Positions 33,258 through 39,061 of a DNA stretch of 39,061 nt are shown here, one piece after another. Within the stretch, counting starts at the first letter, position 1; each line of letters starts with the position of its first letter. The notes under the pieces are model-generated. The model did not search any database and had not been told where the DNA came from. It worked only from the letters and a program-made list of their open reading frames with translations. Position numbers and translations under genes: made by a program. Origin of the DNA: Brachionus koreanus (Eukaryota; Rotifera; Eurotatoria; Ploima; Brachionidae); NCBI GenBank assembly GCA_016987375.1, contig PJRA01000011.1:218872-257932 (forward strand), read 5' to 3'.

Positions 33258-36200
33258 ATGTACCGAAAACGATTGAAAAACGTTTACGAGCTACTTGAGA
33301 GTGGCAATAACAAGAAAGTGATACAAGAAGTAGACAAGCTAGTGGTCAGCACAGCCAATTTGTCTTTGAGCAAAAAAAAGCTAGCCTCTAGCGAAGTCGG
33401 TCTTCCGGGGTACGATGAGCAAACCACTTTAATCATTGCTAAAGCACTCAAAGCACTGGCTCTAGTTAGAGTTGGTCGCAAAAATGAATCAGACATTCTG
33501 GTCGACGAGCTTCTGTGCTCCAATACCGCTGACGAAAATGCGCTCAGCATCATAATGCAGTACTGCAAAGAAACTCATCAATTAAGCAAAATTGTCGCAT
33601 TTTATGAGAATGCAGCGAATAAACTAGAAGCTGAAAAAGTCAATAAGCAGCAAGATTATGAAGAAATTTTGGTATCTCTCTTCAATGCTTATGTTAGAAA
33701 TCGAGACTTCAAAAAACAGCAGCAAATAGCGCTAAAACTGTACAAACAAACAGGAAAGTTGATGTTCAGTTACTGGAATGCAGCTAGCTATGTTCTAATG
33801 GCCAAAGCAGAGCCAAAATTCGAGCAACGAACACTTTATTTGAAATTGGCCGAGAAAATACTCGAAAAGACCTTTGTAGAAAAAAAAATGGAGTTTAATG
33901 GTGAATTTCAGCTCTATTTGGAAGTACTCGAAGCACTTGATAAACACAATGAAGCCTTGAAGATAATAAACGAATTCGATCAGGATAAACACATAGCTAA
34001 AATTGGTCATCCAAATTTTAAGTTTATGAAGCAATTATTTTATTTGAAAAAATTAAATAATTTAGAAGAGCTGAAAATACATTGTGAGCAGTATTTTATG
34101 CAAGGAAAAAGTGCTAATTTGGACGATTGGACAGTGTATACACAATACTTTGATTGTGTGATTGACAAACTAAAAAATGAAGCTCAAAATAAATCTAGTC
34201 TGGTAGAAGAAGTTCTTGGTTTTTTAAAAAAACTAGAAACACTTGAAATAATAGACGGATCTCATGTTAGATCAGTAGCTCCTTTCATTGCTCAAATTGA
34301 ATTCATAAATCAAATTGTTTTTATTCATGAGACACAAGTCTTAAGCGATCCGCTTAAAAATTGTTTAAAATTAAATTTTGAAAAGTATGTAAGACAATGC
34401 TGCTCACAACCGGGCTTTTTCTACGACATTACAAAGTTTATTAATTTAATTGAAAAAGCCGAATTGAAAATGTTCATTTTAAATTTGTGTAAATCACTAC
34501 ACGAGGACAGTATGCCGTTCAAATCGGTACAAGGCATATACACGGCCATTACTTTTTGGCAGTTGAATCGTTTTTTTGGACAACAAAAAGATTTATCACT
34601 GAACGAACTAAAAGATTTGTCTCTTCATCTTGACAGTCTTTATCAACAAAGTTTACCATTTGGAAAAGGTATCAAAATTCATTTGTAAATTAGTCAATTT
34701 TTTTTAACAAAAAAATGTAACAAGACCAAATAAGGAATTTTTAAACAATTAATATATCTTTATTTATCTTTGAAGCTAAAGTCAAATCTCAATCAACCAA
34801 ATTTTTGGGAATCAAATTTTTCAGATAGAACAATTTCAAATATCTGTTAAGAAAAATTTTGAAAATTTTTTTTTAAATATGGAATTTAAAAAGAAATGCA
34901 GAAAACTTTTGTTTATTTTTTAAAATATTGATTTTCTCATAGATACAAAATAAATATTAAATAGATTTTGGATACTTAGTAAGTTTATTTGGATAAAATA
35001 GAGACTCTTAATAATTTGACTCCACAAATTTATTAATAACAACAATAATTTTAGATAAAACACGATACATTTATTTTTTTATCTTTTTATTTATTAAAAA
35101 CGAACAAATTTTAAATTTTCACAATTAATTACGAAAAAATACCAAAAACTTATTAAAAAAACAATTGATTTAGTTATTTTAATTTTATTTTTAATCTGAA
35201 GGAGCTAAAGCTCGGTACAGAAATACAAATAAATAATAATTGATTATTTTCGAAATTTATTTGATAAAAAAAAAATTTTTGGGTTTCAAAAAAAATTTAT
35301 TGACATTTAATAATTATATCTGAAATATACTAAATTTATGGTTGTTTTTATAAATTTGTGGATATTTATACTGAATTTATGGAGTCAAATACTAACAGCC
35401 TAAAATAGATTTAAAATTTTTATTAAGACATATCTTTTTCTCCTCGTATCTAGTGACGTAAGTTTAATTTTACTCAATTTTTCTTCATAATCTAATATTT
35501 CATTTCATTTTAATTGAGAGGTCTAGCAAATAAAGTATAAAGTAATTTAACACTAGAAGCACCAAGCATTTTTTCACTTTTTTTAATTATCAAATATTTT
35601 ATAAAAAACTATAATAGTTCTATAAAGTTATATCATTTTTAAAGAAAATTTTAAAATCTGCATTAATACAAAAAAGATATATTCATTTATAAGATATGTT
35701 CTATTCAAAAGAAACGATGATCTAAAAATTTCTCAAACGAGTCAAATAACTCGTTTGGTGCTTCTAGTGTTAAATACATTGAGTTAAAAAAAAGTTCAAG
35801 TTTTCCTTTTTTAAGTTCTTTCAGAAGCGTACACCCAGTATTAGATAATTTTGAAAATACACACACAAATTGTTTTTTAATTATGTTTTATCAAAAGACT
35901 ATGTTCCATGCTTAATAAAAAAGTCTTTCAGACCCAGGATTTCAAAAAAGTAAAACCATAGATTTGTTCAAAATTATGTCTAGTTCATTTAAAAAAAATA
36001 GTGTAGTGATTCCTGGGACTATATATGATTCAAGTGAAAAAAAGTGCTTTTGTTTACTTTTTTTCAATAATTAAAATTACCACACCGCTTTTTTAAAATA
36101 AAAATATACACCAAAATTTAGAAAATTTTATGTTCTTTCCGAATAAATGTGATTTTTAAAAAATTGAAAAAAATATTTCAGTTTCTCCTTATACAGTCAT

Positions 36201-38229
36201 ATTAATTCATTGACAATTTTTGTTCCTTAATCTTAAGAAGCAAATATATTTCTGATTTTTGTGAGTACTAAACATCGTTTCAATTTAAATAATATTAAAA
36301 TATTTTTATTTACTTTTTTTTAAGAACGCCTTTAAGGTGATAATTGAATGAAAAAATAAATAAAATATTAAAATATAATTTTAAAATATTTTATTGCTAT
36401 TTAAGCTATAATTAAAAAATGTTAAATTAATTTGTAAAAATTAATTTTTTTTTCTATGATTTATAAAAAGTATTGGAAATTTTTTATTTCTAAACATAGT
36501 TTGATTACAATTTCTTTAATGTTTATCAAAGTAATATTTAAAGAATAATAATAAAAATGCTGTCTTAGATCATTTCATTATAAATTTTAAAAAAATTTTT
36601 TCATCAAAAAAATTAATTAAATCAAATATCAATATAATTTAATTTTGTTTTATGTTTTTTCTATATTTGACTAGTTCTTAATTTTTTTTAATAATTTCAG
36701 ATCTCTTGCCAACTGCATTCCAATATGGCGACGATTTTTTGCTCATGTCGGTTCACATCGGTTACGATTTATGGAAAAAATTCAACCATGAATCTCTTCT
36801 TCATTTGGTTGCAAAGCTAAAAATGGGGCTGAAACATTCACCTACCAACTTTCAAATAAAGCTTCTTCTTCTTAACTTATATTCACAACTGGGTGCTTAT
36901 GATTGCATACGAATCATGTATGACTCAATGGACATAAAAAATATACAATACTATTCAACCTCAAATTTGATCTTATTTAACAATATTCGTTTGGGATCAT
37001 TTGAAAGTTCAATTCAAATTAACTCAGTCATGGACACTTTTTTTAATTCAGGTCTTTTTGACTTAACTAGTTTCATGGTCAATTGCTACAAATACGGCAC
37101 TTTTCTGAAAGCTTTTGAGATAAACTCATTCATAGATGAATTGAGAAAATCACTTACAGTTCATTTGTGCTTAACAAATCATGTTGTTCAACTAATTGTT
37201 CTTGACCAAGTAAATGTCAAAGAAAACGAAGCAAATGAAACAGATCTTGGCACTGACTTAGCTCTATTAGATTCTAAAATTGAACAATACTTTAAAAATT
37301 TAAGTCAGCTTTCTGATTTGATAGATAAAAGTAATTTTATTTGCCAAAATGATAACCTAGTAGATCATACGGACACCAATGTTGTGTACGACTGGAGTCC
37401 GTCAGATCAAAAAGAGATAATAAAAGCAAATAGACTTTGTCTTATTGAAGAACAAACAAAATTATTAAAAATCAGAATTCTTTTGACTAAATTTGTTCAT
37501 TTTTGCATCAAAAATCAGATAAATAACCAAGATTTCACTTTGCTCAAAGATCAATTGATAAATTTTGATTATGGCCAACCTAAACAAACTGAATTGGAAA
37601 TATTTAATGCAAAATCAACTTATTTAGAAACGTTAATTAGATTTAATTTTGACAAAATTTTGAACAATTTTGTTAGTTTGATAGCTGATATGTCATTAGG
37701 GGAGAATTTTATGTCCAACAATTCCCAAGTGCAAGTATACAGAAATCAATTAAAAAATTTGCTTGAAAATTTAGTGATTGATTGTCCAAATTCTAGCTCG
37801 TTTAGGCCTGAGAATTTAAGCGGTCTTTTAGAATCACTGAGTGTCGTTTTAGAAATTTTGTCTATTGTTATAGTGGGCTTAGTCTCAGTTCTCAATAGTG
37901 AATTTTACAAGCCAATTTGGACTGAAAAGTGCAAAAAAAGCAAGAAAAAAAAAGGTGTTTATTTAAAATATGCTCAAACTGCAGATATGTTGTATGAGAT
38001 ATATGAATTTTTATTCGATGTATTGAACAAATTATTAAAAAGTTTTGACAATTTAAGATCAAGTATTAATGTGGTTGAAAATTTGACACATAATTTCGGA
38101 GATCAGTCGACTTATTTTGATGATTTGACTCAATCGTACAAAAAGTCGTTTGAAGAATTACGTAAAATTTATTTGGCTAAAGTTAAATTTTTGCTTAAAT
38201 TTAGTCAAAATTCAGTTCTAAAATCATAG
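33258..38229 (+). CDS. NAA25: NatB auxiliary subunit NAA25, 979 aa, two exons
   Basis: Exons 33258-34668 and 36701-38229, joined in phase 1 to give PFGK-D-LLPTAFQYGDDF. NAA25 is the TPR-like scaffold that anchors the catalytic subunit NAA20 to the ribosome; the NatB complex acetylates Met-Asp, Met-Glu, Met-Asn and Met-Gln N-termini. The start (YELLESGNNKKVIQEVDKLV) and the region NAYVRNRDFKKQQQIALKLY followed by FSYWNAASYVLMAK match the family's N-terminal helical repeats. The DDWTVYTQYFDCV segment and, after the junction, FQYGDDFLLMSVHIGYDLW are also typical. Total length fits human NAA25 (972 aa). The 2032-nt intron (GTATCA...TTTCAG) is by far the longest in the window and hosts two repeats. 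AATAAA follows the stop at about 38269. No internal damage seen. Confidence 0.93.
35191..35239 (+). repeat. 49-bp dispersed repeat, copy 2, inside the NAA25 intron
   Basis: TTAATCTGAAGGAGCTAAAG and so on, ending AAATAAATAATAA; 46 of 49 positions agree with 12926-12974. GAGCT-AA-AGCTC keeps the short stem. Confidence 0.75.
35551..35769. mobile_element. 219-bp piggyBac-type MITE with TTAA target duplication, in the NAA25 intron
   Basis: Perfect 15-bp inverted repeats CACTAGAAGCACCAA (35551-35565 and 35755-35769), flanked on both sides by TTAA (35547-35550, 35770-35773). TTAA duplication is the hallmark of piggyBac insertion. A perfect 8-bp stem hairpin (AAACGAGT-CAAATA-ACTCGTTT, 35735-35756) sits only at the right end. 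No coding capacity. Confidence 0.93.
36073..36103 (+). repeat. Dispersed repeat family 2, copy 1 (NAA25 intron)
   Basis: TTAAAATTACCACACCGCTT and a following T/A stretch match 38339-38369 with few changes. Homology beyond this core is uncertain. Confidence 0.5.
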
Positions 38230-38338
38230 TCACAGTATTTTTAAAATCGTATTTGATTTTACTGATTGAAATAAAATTTCAAAAAATCTTTTTTATTCCT
38301 TTTTCTCTAATCTTATTTTTATTTTAAAGACAAAGACA

Positions 38339-38369
38339 TTAAAATTGCCACACCCCTTTTTTAAAATAA
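38339..38369 (+). repeat. Dispersed repeat family 2, copy 2 (3' of NAA25)
   Basis: TTAAAATTGCCACACCCCTT, then TTTTTAAAATAA, paired with the copy at 36073. Both copies are followed some distance on by a GCTGTCTTGGAT/GCTGTCTTAGAT word (38419 and 36559). Confidence 0.5.
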
Positions 38370-38560
38370 TTTATAAAAAAATCAAACAAATTTTCCTTTC
38401 TATGCTAATTAAATCTTTGCTGTCTTGGATTCCTATCAATAATCTATTGTGAATTTGGGAACAAAGATCAAAAACAAAATTTTAAAAAAGTTTTGAAAAA
38501 ATTCCTCAGTTGGTCCATATTCTGTGTCACTTAAAGTTCAGTCTATTCAAAAACTCTGAA

Positions 38561-38763
38561 TTTTGTGAAATTTGGTACAAAATAGAAAAAAAGAACAGAA
38601 ATTAATGATAAAAAAGCTAAAAGCTTTTTTTTAAACGCTTTTACTAATTCTGTAAATGCAACCTAGTGCAACATATTCTTAGTTGCATTAATACTTAAAA
38701 TGTGTTTAAAGTAATGATGTTCAAAGTGTCTGCAAAATGCACAGCAACCAAATTTGTCCATAT
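38561..38763 (-). repeat. Dispersed repeat family 1, copy C
   Basis: On the minus strand: GGACAAATTTGGTTGCTGTG, GACACTTTGAACATCATTAC, ATGCAACTAAGAATATGTTG, TTGCATTTACAGAATTAGT and TACCAAATTTCACAAAA. It aligns along its length with 21271-21448 and 21899-22080 and carries the second GTTGCA block like copy B. Confidence 0.8.
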
Positions 38764-39061
38764 TCAAATTATTTTTACTTTCTGAGTTTTATAAGAATAA
38801 ACTTAATAATGTAATTATGAATTTTGCACCATCTTTCTTTTACAGAACTTACTTTTAATTTAAAAAAAAACAAAAATTTTTTACATAAAATAAAATTTTT
38901 TCCGTTCTATTGTACTAAATTTCCCAATTAATTTTTTAATCAAAATCAAAAAAAAAGAGGATGCGCTAATTTTTGTAAAATAAAATTTGTGATTTAAATG
39001 AATCAATGAAAACTTGATTAAAAATAATATCATTTTATTTTAGCTTAACTAAACTGACAAA

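Overview
This is nuclear DNA from an AT-rich invertebrate animal. The gene set is metazoan: a visual/beta-type arrestin, STARD10-like lipid transfer protein, spliceosomal helicase DHX16/Prp2, histones H4 and H2B with animal-type 3' stem-loops, and NAA25. Exons are moderately AT-rich, while the DNA between them is extremely AT-rich. Small introns (about 50-95 nt), few introns in large genes, and decayed Tc1, MULE, piggyBac-type and non-LTR elements would fit a monogonont rotifer such as Brachionus. That placement is inference from overall style, not from a database match.

Layout. At 78-1379 (-) is a beta-arrestin without introns. From about 1.4 to 8.5 kb is very AT-rich DNA with no convincing gene. 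At 8519-9330 (-) I reconstruct a four-exon gene for a small type I membrane protein. It is invisible as one long reading frame because its exons are short. From 11.1 to 15.3 kb lies a transposon graveyard: a CR1/jockey-like LINE 3' part, a roughly 1.1 kb element with repeat-built inverted ends, and a Tc1-like element of 1355 bp with 34-bp inverted ends and TA target duplication. At 16611-17481 (+) is a STARD10-like gene with one 61-nt intron. Two reverse-transcriptase remnants follow on the minus strand (17.65-19.35 kb). A small two-helix membrane protein is at 20673-20975 (+). A MULE transposase remnant (-) and a Tc1 transposase remnant (+) abut at about 22.97 kb, just downstream of DHX16 (23410-26220, -). 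A foldback element with 8-bp target duplication lies upstream of DHX16.

Histone block, 28.0-30.2 kb: H4 (-), a broken H2A (-) and H2B (+), each followed by a histone 3' stem-loop. The broken H2A and H2B are divergent and share a short promoter region. H3 and H1 are absent. NAA25 (33258-38229, +) has a 2-kb intron that carries a 219-bp TTAA-flanked piggyBac-type MITE and a LINE-like 3' tail also found at 12.9 kb.

The genes are ordinary housekeeping or signalling loci and do not form an operon or pathway. The most interesting signals are the hidden spliced membrane-protein gene, the apparent use of AAG at 3' splice sites, the decaying H2A beside intact histones, two H4 core substitutions, and several clean non-autonomous transposons whose superfamily can be read from their target duplications. 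Coordinates of splice sites and repeat edges were worked out by eye.
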